Numbered from the stretch's first letter, positions 44,544-53,893 are shown. The stretch: DNA of 64,000 nucleotides from Bradyrhizobium sp. LLZ17 (GCF_041200145.1 NZ_CP165734.1:682001-746000); one strand, 5' to 3'. Notes: a model not told the origin generated them from the sequence alone. Made by a program: numbers and translations.

Positions 44544-45204
44544 TTATTTGGGCTGCGGCACGATCCGGATGTACGGCTTCGGCTCTTTCCAGCCCTGCGG
44601 ATAGATCGTTTTGGCCTCGTCGTTGGAGACCGAGCCCGCGATGATCACGTCGTCGCCCTGCAACCAGTCGGCCGGGGTTGCGACGCGATGCTTGGCGGTG
44701 AGCTGGAGCAGAATCGATGACGCGCAGGATTTCCTGGAAGTTGCGGCCCGTTGTCATCGGATAGACCAGCACCAGCTTGATCTTCTTGTCCGGCCCGATG
44801 ATGAAGACGTTGCGGACGGTCTGGTTGTCGGCGGCGGTGCGGGTGAGGGGATCGCCCGAGATCGCGGCCGGCAGCATGCCGTACAGCTTGGAGACGTTGT
44901 AATCGGTGTCGCCGATCATCGGGTAGTTGGGGTCGGCACCTTGGGTCTCCTTGATGTCCTCCGACCATTTCGAATGGCGGTCGACCGGATCGACCGAGAG
45001 GCCCATCAGCTTGACGCCGCGCTTGTCGAATTCCGGCTTCAGCTTGGCGAGCGCGCCGAGCTCGGTCGTACAAACTGGCGTGAAGTCCTTGGGGTGCGAA
45101 AACAACAGCGCCCAGCTATTGCCGATCCAATCGTGGAACTTGATCTTCCCTTCAGTTGTCTCGGCTTCGAAGTCTGGGGCGGTGGCGCCGATCGGAAGTG
45201 TCAT
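44544..45204 (-). pseudogene. 1-Cys peroxiredoxin (Prx6-type), frameshifted
   Basis: ATG 45204 starts MTLPIGATAPDFEAETTEG. The catalytic Cys 45 is in DFTPVCTTELG and Arg in the V-R-N-V-F-I-I-G region. The frame breaks in NFQEILRVIDS at an extra A (44710). Removing it gives LQLTAKHRVATPADW and the usual Prx6 C-terminus with YIRIVPQPK to the TAA at 44544, about 220 residues. It would reduce peroxides. As written the C-terminal 50 residues are lost. Confidence 0.82.
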
Positions 45205-45585
45205 GGTTCTACCTCATCGCATTGAATTTGCTTCGGAATTTGTGTCGGACCGTAATGGCTAGTATAGGGTCTGGGCGACCCCAAGTGAACTGCTTAAAGC
45301 AAAATGTGAATTTCTTCTCTGAAACGCCGATTTCCTAGCACCTTTCTGTTACAGGAGCGCCTGCGGCGAAACATCTCCACCGAGGGGCACACGGTCTCGA
45401 TTGCCCCGATAAAGCCTTTATGACCCGCATCACGCTCGCCCGACGTTTGATGGAACCAAAAAGGTCCTGATAGCGACCAATTGGCAACCATTGAGAAAAG
45501 TCGCGATCCCCGTATCGAATCATTAACCACCCCTTTACGCCCGCATGAAAATGCTGGTCGATCAGAAGAAATCTGGAAGTGAACT
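45205..45585. other. Intergenic region without supported gene
   Basis: 380 nt between the divergent peroxiredoxin and the gene at 45586. It is AT-richer than the surroundings. Small frames (for example on the minus strand around 45300-45530) have no ribosome site or recognisable product. It should contain the promoters of both flanking genes; no clear motif. Confidence 0.5.
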
Positions 45586-46158
45586 ATGTCTGCCGTACTG
45601 CCTAAGTCAGTTGAGTCGCCGTCCCTCGAACCGTCCTGCCGCGATACCGCAGCTCATGCACTCTCCGTCGTGCGCGACGGCGTGATCACGGGCGAAGGCC
45701 CGACCACCAAGGGCCGGGTGCACTTTTCCCGCTCCATCGATGCCGATGATACCGCCTGGTGCGCGCGCATCCTGACGGCCGCGGCCGTCAACGACCAGCC
45801 GGTCAGCCGCGGCGAGGCCGAGGCGCTGTTCGAGATCAACGAGGCCGCGACCGAGCGCACCGACGGCGGCCGGTTCGATGACCTCCTGGCCAAGGCGGTG
45901 GCTCACTACGCCGCGAGCGCTTCGGGCCTCAAAGTGCCGCCGCGCAGCGTCGCGCTCTCGGCCGAGTCCGACATCGAAAGCTGGGCGCCGTCCTATGCGT
46001 CCAAAGTCAACAGCGAGATGCTGGAGTGGATTGCCGGCCAGATGCGCGGCAAGCGCCACAACAACCGTCGCCTGATGGCGATGGTGGCGACCTTCCTGGG
46101 CGCCACCGCGCTGCCTCTGGCGGGCCAGTTGCCGAACGTGTTCGACATTGGCATGTAA
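45586..46158 (+). CDS. Conserved hypothetical protein
   Basis: 190 residues without signal peptide; one hydrophobic C-terminal segment (MAMVATFLGATALPLAGQLP). The central half has VHFSRSIDADDTAWCARIL, GRFDDLLAKAVAHY and IESWAPSYASKVNSEMLEWIAGQ. The pattern is helical, and I do not recognise a family. GGAAGTG lies before the ATG. It has its own upstream region and a strong terminator, so it is probably monocistronic. Confidence 0.65.
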   Translation: MSAVLPKSVESPSLEPSCRDTAAHALSVVRDGVITGEGPTTKGRVHFSRSIDADDTAWCARILTAAAVNDQPVSRGEAEALFEINEAATERTDGGRFDDLLAKAVAHYAASASGLKVPPRSVALSAESDIESWAPSYASKVNSEMLEWIAGQMRGKRHNNRRLMAMVATFLGATALPLAGQLPNVFDIGM

Positions 46159-46191
46159 AATTCGCGCCTGAGATTTTAGCGCGCGAGACAG

Positions 46192-46219
46192 CGGCGGGGT
46201 TATTTCCCCGCCGTTTTTT
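46192..46219 (+). terminator. Rho-independent terminator overlapping a convergent stop codon
   Basis: CGGCGGGG (46192-46199) pairs with CCCCGCCG (46206-46213), loop TTATTT, followed by TTTTTT. The loop contains the stop codon of the minus-strand phosphatase gene (46200-46202). Confidence 0.88.
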
Positions 46220-48065
46220 GTTTGCCGGCGTTCGGCTCAAGTCCCAGCGTGCGGCCAGGGAAGCCGGCAGCATCGAAATAGCGCTGGCTGCCGACGCGCT
46301 GGAGGTTGAGCACGGTCTGAAGTCCGTTTTCGGACATCTTTGATTTCTCGACGGCCTTGTAGGCCTTCGGCACGATCCCGTTCGGCAGCGCTTCCGACAT
46401 CACCCGGCCGACTAGGCCGCCATTGTGCGAGCCGCGCAGGCCAAGCAGCTGGGCGGCGGTCATGCCGACATCGGCATTGCTGACCGGCAACTCGTCGACG
46501 AAGCCGGCTTTGAAGTCCGGTCCGATCGCAGCCATGAAGTTGAAGGTATCGCCGCGGCTGAAGCTGCCATGCATGCCCTGGCCCTGCCGCAGCACGGTGT
46601 CGGCGACCTCGACCGAGCAGTTGGTCGGCGCCTCGCCGCAATCGCTGGCATAGGAGCGGAAATTGACGACGATCGCCGGCGTCGGCGTCGCCGCCTTGCC
46701 GCGCAGATTGATGCTCGACAGCGGCAGCGTGCCGGGGAAGCGGCCAAGTGAATCGTCGACAAACACGCCGGAGCCGTAGTCCTGGTCGAGCAGCGCCTTG
46801 ATGGTCTTCGCCGCCAGTTTCTTGTCCTTGTTCGGCAGATAGATCAGGTCCGAGCCGCCATTGGTGGCGACGACGAGCTCGGGCTTGGCCGGATCCTTGC
46901 CGAGCACGCCATTGCCGGCCTTTGGATGCGCATTGCCCGTGACGGCCGCGTTCTTGTCGTTAGGGTCGAACAGCGGCAGGTCGAGCGCCTTGGCCAGATC
47001 GAGAGCGACGAAGCCCATGGGCAAGAAGTCCTTCGGCGTATCGTCATAGCTGACCTTCGCCGAGGGGCTGGTCTTGCTCTCCTTGGAAATGGTCGAGAAG
47101 CCGTGGTCGGCCTGGACCATGATGTTGGTATTGGCGGCAAGCCCAAGCTCGTCCAGTGCCTTGCGGAGCTGGGCGAGGTTGTTGTCGGCGTTCTTGATAC
47201 CGGCCATCGAGGTCGGGCCGTTGATGCCCGGCAGGATGTGGTTCAGGCTGTCGCCGGTGTTGTGCTGGCTGCCGTCGGGATCGCGCGACCAGAACACGAG
47301 GACGAACGGCTTGTTGCGGGCCTTGAACATCGGCAGCACGACCTTGGTGGCGACATCGGCGAAATAGGCCTGCTGCCTAACGTTGGCGACCGTGGTGCCC
47401 GGCGTCTTGGCATCGCCCGCCTTGGCATTGTCGCCACGTGACGGAGCGGCAACAGGCAGCCCGGCGTTGGTCAGCGCCGCCTTCACCTCGTCCGAGAGCG
47501 GTACCCCATTCTTGCCCCCGGTGGCATCGTCGAACACGACCGAATGCAGGCCGGGCTTGTCGGCTCGGTCGGTGTGATCCCATTGATAGGTCGGACCATG
47601 CTTGCCCAGCGCGGCGGTGCTGAAGCCCTTGTCGCGGGCCAGCTTCAGGATCGTGTCCTCATTGAGATAGTCGCCCTTGAAATGCTCGTCGATGTCGCCG
47701 AGCACCGCGTCGTTCTCGATGAAGGGGACCACGGTGTCGCCGGCCGGGACGGATGTGTAGTTGGTCCAGATCGTGTTGGAGAACACGCCGGTGTCGCCGA
47801 GATAGTGGCCGGTCGACATCGCCGAGCCATTGGCCATGGTGAACGTCGGGAACAGCGAATGCGAATTCTTGAAGTTGACGCCCTTGTCGCGGACCTCGGC
47901 CATCGCCGGTGCCGTTTCGGGCGTGATCTTCAGCGCGCGCAACCCGTCAGGGATGAACAGGATCAGGTTGCGCGGGGTGTTGTTCTGGGCGGAGGCAAGC
48001 CCGCTAGGAAGTCCGGTGGACAAAACTGTCAGTCCGGCGGACAGCAACACCAGTGAGCGGCGCAT
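46200..48065 (-). CDS. Exported alkaline-phosphatase-superfamily hydrolase (phosphodiesterase/nucleotide pyrophosphatase-like)
   Basis: 621 residues from ATG 48065 (GGGAGAG upstream), with a signal peptide. FIPDGLRA carries the first metal Asp; the nucleophile Thr is in FPTFTMANGSAMSTGHYLGDTGVFSN. VFWSRDPDGSQHNTGDS and QADHGFSTI supply further metal ligands. The pattern is that of the ALP superfamily branch with nucleotide pyrophosphatases and phosphodiesterases. Substrate is not predictable. The C-terminal quarter (about 450-600) has VEVADTVLRQGQGMHGSFSRGD and GMTAAQLLGL and looks intact. Confidence 0.82.
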   Translation of the reverse strand: MRRSLVLLSAGLTVLSTGLPSGLASAQNNTPRNLILFIPDGLRALKITPETAPAMAEVRDKGVNFKNSHSLFPTFTMANGSAMSTGHYLGDTGVFSNTIWTNYTSVPAGDTVVPFIENDAVLGDIDEHFKGDYLNEDTILKLARDKGFSTAALGKHGPTYQWDHTDRADKPGLHSVVFDDATGGKNGVPLSDEVKAALTNAGLPVAAPSRGDNAKAGDAKTPGTTVANVRQQAYFADVATKVVLPMFKARNKPFVLVFWSRDPDGSQHNTGDSLNHILPGINGPTSMAGIKNADNNLAQLRKALDELGLAANTNIMVQADHGFSTISKESKTSPSAKVSYDDTPKDFLPMGFVALDLAKALDLPLFDPNDKNAAVTGNAHPKAGNGVLGKDPAKPELVVATNGGSDLIYLPNKDKKLAAKTIKALLDQDYGSGVFVDDSLGRFPGTLPLSSINLRGKAATPTPAIVVNFRSYASDCGEAPTNCSVEVADTVLRQGQGMHGSFSRGDTFNFMAAIGPDFKAGFVDELPVSNADVGMTAAQLLGLRGSHNGGLVGRVMSEALPNGIVPKAYKAVEKSKMSENGLQTVLNLQRVGSQRYFDAAGFPGRTLGLEPNAGKQKTAGK

Positions 48066-48361
48066 CAAATCTCTCCCTGCCTGCAATGAGGCGGCTTGGC
48101 GGCCGACCCCGACCGCCGCCTTCGTTTAGTTTGGCTAAATGACAGTTTAGTTACAAGAGCCACCGGCCATGCAACAGGTGCAGGGAGAGCGACCTTGTTG
48201 CCATGGTCTCGTGAGTGCTCCCAGGGTGAAGCAGTGGATCGTTGCGCGGCGCGGTTAGGCCGCCTCTCAGCGGAACGAATCGTCGAAACCAGATTTCCAA
48301 ATTCAAATCGCTAGAAAATTTTTGCTTGTTGGTATCGTCAATCAAGGCATGAGGCTGGCGG

Positions 48362-48679
48362 TCACTCTGGCGCGGTGAGCACTCGTGGATCTTGGGTAGG
48401 CACTGGCCCGGGCTTCGCCGTCACCGGATCGCCTTTGGAATTGGCAAGATCGCGCTGTAGCGAACGCGGCGCCGCCTGGAGCGCGAAGATGATGGCGATC
48501 TGGGTTCGGTTATGAAGGCGGTATTTGCGCATGATGTTGCCGATATGCGCCCGCACCGTGTTCTCGGAGATATTGAGCTCGAAGGCGATGTTCTTATTCT
48601 GCAATCCGCGCGCGATGAGCATCATCAGCTCGCGCTCGCGCGGCGTCGGTCTGATCAAGTCTTTTGGATCCGGGCTCAT
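48362..48679 (-). CDS. Stand-alone LuxR/GerE-type DNA-binding protein
   Basis: 105 residues. A single GerE helix-turn-helix: TPRERELMMLIARGLQNKNIAFEL, then SENTVRAHIGNIMRKYRLHNRTQIAI. There is no receiver or ligand-binding domain. The proline-rich C-terminus has no fold. It lies 51 nt downstream of the exporter permease on the same strand, so it is probably the last gene of the exporter operon. It could regulate that operon or the facing curlin-like genes (inference). Confidence 0.88.
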   Translation of the reverse strand: MSPDPKDLIRPTPRERELMMLIARGLQNKNIAFELNISENTVRAHIGNIMRKYRLHNRTQIAIIFALQAAPRSLQRDLANSKGDPVTAKPGPVPTQDPRVLTAPE

Positions 48680-48730
48680 GACTGGCTCCTCCCTGGTGTT
48701 GGTTTGATGGTGTGGCCATCCCGGCCGTTC

Positions 48731-49953
48731 TCACTCCGTCTTGAGCGCCTCGATTGGACTGAGCTTGGACGCCTTATGTGCGGGATAGAAACCAAACAGG
48801 AGGCCGGTCGCGATCGAGAAGGCGAGGGCCAGGGCAATTGCTTCACTGTCGATTGAGGTGATCCACCCGGCCATGCGCGCGACCGTCATCGAGAGCGTGA
48901 CGCCGCCGAGAACGCCGATGGCGCCGCCGAGGAGGCAGAGCACGAGTGCTTCACAGAGAAACTGGAGACGGATGTCCCGCATCCGTCCTCCGAGCGCGCG
49001 GCGGATGCCGATTTCCCGGGTGCGCTCGGTCACTGACACGATCATGACATTCATGATGCTGATGCCGCCGACAAGCAGCGAGACCGATGCGATCGCGACG
49101 AGCAGGAGCGCCACGGTCCGGATCGCGCCCTGCTGCGCTTCCATGGCGGCGGCTGGATCCTGGACCTTGAAGTCGTCCTCCTGGCCGGCGGCGATCCGAT
49201 GCCGCTGCCGCAGCAGGTTCTCGATCTCGGATCTCGCCCCGGTCATCTGACCGTCGGCGGCCACCTTCGCAATGATGTAGGCGACCGATCCCGGTTGATG
49301 TTGCTCGCGCTGCCGAGGAAGCGCAGCTTGGCCGTGGTGAGGGGGACGAACGCGACATCATCCTGGGCCGGTCCCTTGCGATCGAGCACGCCGACCACCT
49401 CGAGCGGGACCTTCATGATCCTGATCTGTGCGCCGATGGGATCATCGCCCGGCGCGAACAGTTCGCTGGCGACCGTGCTTCCGAGGATCACGACTTTTCC
49501 GGCGGCGGCCTCTTCGGCGCTGGAAAAGTAGCGTCCGGACGCGAGCTGCCAGTCGCGCACCATGAAGTGCCCGGTCGTCGTGCCATTGATCGTCGTGTTC
49601 CAGTTCTTGCTCTCGTGGATAATTTGAGCCGTTCCTGCGATCGAGCCGGCCGCGGCCTGGATCTCCGGAATTTGCTCGATGATCGCCTGTACGTCACTTT
49701 CGGTCATCGTCAGCTTGGTGCCTTCCTTCAGACGCACGCCACCCTGATAGACCGCGCCAGGCGTGATCATCAGCACGTTGGCCCCGATCGAGCGGATCTG
49801 CTCCTGGAGACGCAGTTGCGCGCCGGCGCCGATCGCGAAAACCGTCACGATCGATGCGACGCCGATCACGATGCCGAGCATGGTGAGGAAGCTGCGCAAC
49901 GGATTGAGGCGCAAGGCGTGCAGAGCGATCTGGAACCCCTGGAGCATCGTCAT
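48731..49953 (-). pseudogene. macB: MacB-type ABC transporter permease, frameshifted
   Basis: ATG 49953 starts MTMLQGFQIALHALRLNPLRSFLTMLGIVIG (split here: membrane segment 1 at about 20-42). A periplasmic MacB_PCD domain follows to about residue 225. The frame breaks at ASNINRD, where a missing A (about 49288) shifts it. The rest, with VAYIIAKVAADGQM and an FtsX domain (SLLVGGISIMNVMIVSVTERTREIGIRRALGG), continues in another frame to 48731. Restoring one base gives about 407 residues. The start overlaps the ATPase stop by 4 nt. Confidence 0.85.
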
Positions 49954-50675
49954 GACACAACGCTCCGCTTCGGCACCACCGGGGCTTGCGTCTCGTCGCT
50001 GACGAGTTCGCCGTCGTGCAGGCGGATGGTGCGCCGGCACCGGGTTGCGATGGCCGGATCGTGCGTGATCATCACGATGGTCTGGCCGGTCTGGTTGAGC
50101 GCGGCGAACAGCGCCAGGATCTCGGCACCGGTGCGGCTGTCGAGTGCCCCGGTGGGCTCGTCGGCGAGCACGATCAGCGGGGAGGCGATCAACGCGCGCG
50201 CGATCGCGACGCGCTGCTGCTCGCCGCCCGACAGCTGTCGCGGGAAATGATGCGCCCGGTGCAGCATGCCCACTGCTTCCAGGCTCTGTTCGGCGCGGGC
50301 AAGGCGCTCCTTGTGGCCCACGCCGCAATAGACCAGCGGCAGGGCGACGTTCTCGATCGCGTTGTGGCGCGCGAGCAAATTGTAGGACTGGAACACGAAG
50401 CCGATGCTGCGGGCGCGCAAGGTCGACCTGCGGTCTTCCGAGAGCTCGGCGACGTTGGCGCCCTCGAGATAGATCGCGCCCTCGCTCGGAAGATCGAGCA
50501 GGCCGATCATGTTCATCAGCGTAGACTTGCCGGACCCCGAAGGTCCCATCACGGCGAGGATCTCGCCCGGCTCGATGTCGAAGCTGACATTGCGCACCGC
50601 CGTCACCGCGACGCCGCCCGTGCGGTAAGTCCTGCCTACGGATCGGAGGCTGATGAGGGGCGGGAGCGCTGTCAT
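49950..50675 (-). CDS. macB: MacB/LolD-type ABC transporter ATPase
   Basis: 241 residues. Walker A GPSGSGKST, Q-loop F-Q-S-Y-N-L-L, signature LSGGEQQRVAIARAL and Walker B VLADEPTGALD are all present, with the H-loop THDPA. It drives a MacB/LolD-type mechanotransmission exporter. The start overlaps the MacA stop by 4 nt (ATGA), so the three genes are translationally coupled. In MacB of E. coli the ATPase and permease are one chain; here they are separate. Confidence 0.93.
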   Translation of the reverse strand: MTALPPLISLRSVGRTYRTGGVAVTAVRNVSFDIEPGEILAVMGPSGSGKSTLMNMIGLLDLPSEGAIYLEGANVAELSEDRRSTLRARSIGFVFQSYNLLARHNAIENVALPLVYCGVGHKERLARAEQSLEAVGMLHRAHHFPRQLSGGEQQRVAIARALIASPLIVLADEPTGALDSRTGAEILALFAALNQTGQTIVMITHDPAIATRCRRTIRLHDGELVSDETQAPVVPKRSVVS

Positions 50676-52099
50676 GATCCGAACCTGATGCCGAGAAATT
50701 CCATGCCGGCCGGCCGGATCGCCTGTCCGACGGCGACCTGGCTGCCCTCGACGAGCTCTCCGCTCTTGAGCGCGACCTGTTCGGTGCCCGCGGCACCGAC
50801 GGTCACGGGGATACGCTGAAGCGCGCCATTGGCGGTGCGCACCCAGACGCCGCTGCGCCCAGGAGCCGTGTCTGCCCGCGCGCCCGAGGGCTGGAAGCGC
50901 AGCGCGGCCAGCGGCACTTTCAGCACGTTGTCCTGCTGCTCGATCACGATCTTGACCAGGGCAGTCATTCCGGGGAGCAGCGCGCCGTCGAGATTGGAGG
51001 TCGCCAGCACGACGGTGTAGGTGACCACGTGCTGCTGATTCTGCGGCGCCTTGCGCACCTGGCGCACCACCGCCTCGAAGCGGCGGTCGGGGTAGGCGTC
51101 CACCGTGAAGTGCGCCCGCTGGCCGGCAGCGATGCGCCCGATATCCGCTTCGTCGACCTGTGCGTGGATTTCCATGTCTTCCAGGCGATGGGCGACCACG
51201 AAGGTGGTGCGGGACTCTAGGCCGACCGCCAGCGTCTGGCCTTCGTTGACGAACCTGCCGACCACGACCCCGTCGATCGGCGAGCGGATCACGGTGCGGT
51301 CGAGATCTGCCTGGGCCGCCGCAAGGACCGCGGCCTTCTCCGGCACCGCCATTCGGGCCTGGTCCAGCTCGGCCTCGATCCGGCGGACGTCGGCCTGCGC
51401 GCCGTCGACGGCGTAGGCATTCAGGGACATGAGGATCTCGGCCTCGCGCTCCTGGGCCATGCGCGCGGTGAACTCCGTCTGGGCGTCGTCGACCGTCGAC
51501 GTCGCCACGACGTTTTGCGACTGGAGTGCCAGCTTGCGTTGCAGGGTCTTCTGCGCCGACGCTTTGACTGCCTGAGCGCTGTCGAGCTTGGCTGCGAGTA
51601 CGTCCCTGCTGCCCTTGGCGTTTTGCAGGTCTATTCTGGCACGATCGAGCTTGGCCCGCTCGATGTCGACGAAGGAGTCGGCGACCGCCAGCGCGGCCTT
51701 GGCTTCGTCGACCTTGGCTGCGAAGCTGCGGGGATCAATCAACGCAAGCGGCTGGTCCTTGCTGACCGTGTCGTTGAAATCGACATAGACCCGGGCGAGC
51801 TGCCCGGACAATTGCGAGCCGACCTCGATGGTCTTGACGGGTTGCAGGGCACCCGTGACGGTCACCGACTGTTCAATGCTGCCGCGCTGAATTGCAGCGT
51901 AGCGGAACAGGGGCGCATCCGAGCCGAAGGTCGGGGTTTCGCCGCCAGGCTTCAGGAACTGCTTCGTCGACCGATAGGCACGGCTGGCGCCGTCCGCGGC
52001 GCTTCCGGCCGCGCCCGCGACGAGGTCCGGTACCGCGCCATAGATGGCGGCGAGGCCGCATGCAGTTCCAAACAGCACAATGACTGGCACAAATCGCAT
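50672..52099 (-). CDS. macA: MacA-type periplasmic adaptor (HlyD family)
   Basis: 475 residues. An N-terminal membrane anchor (about 4-24) is followed by a barrel-sandwich half motif (TVTGALQPVKTIEVGSQLSG), a long coiled-coil hairpin (about 120-240) and the second lipoyl half (LDRTVIRSPIDGVVVGRF). The beta-barrel and membrane-proximal domains come last. The hairpin contacts an outer-membrane TolC-like channel, not seen here. AAGGCGG precedes the start. It is the first gene of a four-gene operon ending with the LuxR-type protein. Confidence 0.92.
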   Translation of the reverse strand: MRFVPVIVLFGTACGLAAIYGAVPDLVAGAAGSAADGASRAYRSTKQFLKPGGETPTFGSDAPLFRYAAIQRGSIEQSVTVTGALQPVKTIEVGSQLSGQLARVYVDFNDTVSKDQPLALIDPRSFAAKVDEAKAALAVADSFVDIERAKLDRARIDLQNAKGSRDVLAAKLDSAQAVKASAQKTLQRKLALQSQNVVATSTVDDAQTEFTARMAQEREAEILMSLNAYAVDGAQADVRRIEAELDQARMAVPEKAAVLAAAQADLDRTVIRSPIDGVVVGRFVNEGQTLAVGLESRTTFVVAHRLEDMEIHAQVDEADIGRIAAGQRAHFTVDAYPDRRFEAVVRQVRKAPQNQQHVVTYTVVLATSNLDGALLPGMTALVKIVIEQQDNVLKVPLAALRFQPSGARADTAPGRSGVWVRTANGALQRIPVTVGAAGTEQVALKSGELVEGSQVAVGQAIRPAGMEFLGIRFGS

Positions 52100-52721
52100 A
52101 TCAAAAGCCGCCTTCTTGAAATGACTATGCTGGCGGAAACGTAGAACACTCGCGCAATGGTTGTATTCAGCCCGAGCTAATGCTGCTGTCTCGAGGATAT
52201 GTCGTCATTGATAGTGCGACGGTCGGGTGCTCTCCATGATCCAGAAGTAAAACCAACGGTTGCGACTTTTCGTGACTTGCGCACAACCCATACTCGCCGT
52301 ATCAAAAACATGCGCGCGGTATCGAACTCGACAAGCTCACTGAACGTCCCGTCTGGTCTGGCCCAATCGGCTGCCCGTCGGCGTTCAAGTCGGCGCATGA
52401 GTAGCGATGCCATGACGCAGCTGGCGATATCTCGGCCGCAACGCCTGATCACCGCATTCCGGATCGCCACATTCGTGATACGGCGCCTCGCCATGGTTCC
52501 GCGGTCGGCGGCGTCAAGTCTTTCAGATCACGAAGCCCGATATGTGAACGCCTTCACTCGTCTTGGGCGCGTGCCCGCCGTAAGACCTCACATCGGCGAG
52601 TCGTCGCGACGCGACTCGACTCTGTTCTCGCCGATGCACTCAAGCACCTTGTTACCGCTTGCAAGAACAATGGTTGGCTCGTTGCTGGAACATCGAGCGC
52701 CAAGTCCGGGAGCGTATTGCT
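52100..52721. other. Divergent intergenic region; no supported gene
   Basis: 622 nt between macA and the response regulator. Frames exist on both strands (for example minus 52494-52177), but they lack a ribosome site or family resemblance and the composition is lower in GC. The region must carry both promoters. An inverted repeat at 52597-52618 is the only clear structure. Confidence 0.5.
52597..52618. promoter_or_regulatory. Inverted repeat upstream of the response regulator
   Basis: CGAGTCG (52597-52603) and CGACTCG (52612-52618) flank the spacer TCGCGACG, which itself holds a TCGCGA palindrome. It lies about 100 nt upstream of the response regulator start. It could be an operator for a dimeric regulator or a hairpin in the 5' leader; no known site matches. 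Confidence 0.4.
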
Positions 52722-53357
52722 ATGAGTTCAAATCAAGCCACAGTTTATGTTGTCGACGACGAAATCCAGATAAGAAACGCGCTTGGCAGCCTTTGCGAGG
52801 AGACGGGACATCAGGTGAGGCTTTTCGCCTCGACGGACGAGTTCCTCACCGAGAGTCTTTCCGGCGGACCGTCATGCCTCGTGCTCGACGTCCGCTTTCC
52901 CGGCACGTCGCCGACCGGGATCGAGCTTCAACGCAGGCTCGCTGAATCGGGCGTGCCGATCCCGATCGTCTTCATCAGCGGCCATTCGGACGTCCGTATC
53001 ACCGTCGAGGCAATGAAGCGCGGCGCCGTCGAATTTCTGCCGAAACCCTTCCGTGAACAGGAGATCCTCGATGCTATCAGGCACGGTATCGAGCGCGATC
53101 GCAGACGGATGGAGCGCGAAGACTCGGTGCGCGAGGCCCGTCAGCGCGTCGAAACTCTGACCGCCCGAGAACGGGAGATCATGCTGCTGATGGCGGAAGG
53201 ACTCGTCGCCAAGCAGATCGCGGCAAGACTCGGGGTCAGCGAGGTGACCGCGAAGGTCCATCGCGCCAGGATGATGCGAAAGCTCGAGCTGCGTTCGCCG
53301 ATCGAAGTGGTGAGGTTGATCGACAGCATGGGTCGCGAGATGCCGCACAACGTCTAG
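52722..53357 (+). CDS. FixJ/NarL-type response regulator
   Basis: 211 residues from ATG 52722 (GGGAG upstream). The receiver domain (about 5-120) has the acidic pair D12-D13, phosphoacceptor D56 in LVLDVRF, S87 in ISGHSD and K108 in LPKPF. A LuxR-type HTH (about 145-205) has LTAREREIMLLMAEGLVAKQIA and EVTAKVHRARMMRKL. It most resembles the FixJ/NodW/TodT class. No kinase gene is adjacent. It lies 134 nt upstream of the curlin-like genes in the same direction and may control them. Confidence 0.92.
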   Translation: MSSNQATVYVVDDEIQIRNALGSLCEETGHQVRLFASTDEFLTESLSGGPSCLVLDVRFPGTSPTGIELQRRLAESGVPIPIVFISGHSDVRITVEAMKRGAVEFLPKPFREQEILDAIRHGIERDRRRMEREDSVREARQRVETLTAREREIMLLMAEGLVAKQIAARLGVSEVTAKVHRARMMRKLELRSPIEVVRLIDSMGREMPHNV

Positions 53358-53491
53358 TCCGTACCGATTAGCATGAACTGCAGTCTGTCGCGCAGTCCGC
53401 GATCGGTTCAGAGTGATCCCACGATGTCGACCTCCTCCAAGACCGGCATCTTTAACTTGGTCAGATCACTTGAACAGAAAGGGATTACTCC

Positions 53492-53893
53492 ATGCGCAAA
53501 TTTCTCCTCGCTTCCGTTGCCGTGTTCGCTCTGTCTTCCGCGGCTCAGGCCGCCAACACCTCGACCACGGTACAGCTCGGCATCGTCAATGGTTCGAGCA
53601 CCACGCAGAACGGGCTCACCAATGACAGCTCGTCCACCACGCAGGTCGGCCTCCTGAACGGTCAGACCACGATGCAGGGCGCAAGCTCGCCCTCGCTCAA
53701 CAACGCCAGCACGGTGAACCAGATCGGCATCCAGAACTCGTCGAGCACTGGCCAGGTGGCCTTCGGCAACAACGGCAGCTCCGTCACCCAGAATTCGTTC
53801 GGGCCTGCTGCCCTCCAGAACAATGCCGCCGGCATCGCGCAGATCAGCGCCTTCGGCGTCAACTCCAGCACCGTCTCGCAGACGGCGCACTGA
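53492..53893 (+). CDS. Curlin-repeat secreted protein 1
   Basis: 133 residues with a signal peptide (MRKFLLASVAVFALSSAAQA). The mature chain is nearly all S, T, N, Q, G, A and V and shows units like VQLGIVNGSSTTQ, TQVGLLNGQTTMQ and NQIGIQNSSSTGQ, with Q-x-G-x-x-N-x-S spacing, as in CsgA/CsgB curlin repeats. No cysteine and almost no charge. Such repeats stack as beta-strand/turn units in functional amyloid fibres. GGGA lies 9 nt before the start. It is the first of five similar genes. Confidence 0.8.
   Translation: MRKFLLASVAVFALSSAAQAANTSTTVQLGIVNGSSTTQNGLTNDSSSTTQVGLLNGQTTMQGASSPSLNNASTVNQIGIQNSSSTGQVAFGNNGSSVTQNSFGPAALQNNAAGIAQISAFGVNSSTVSQTAH

Noticed and set aside
45294..45530. 78-residue minus-strand frame in the gap before 45586
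   Set aside because: No supporting start signal or homology pattern; likely chance frame in AT-richer DNA.
52177..52494. 105-residue minus-strand frame in the macA/regulator gap
   Set aside because: No ribosome site, arginine-rich, no recognisable family, and the region is needed as promoter space.
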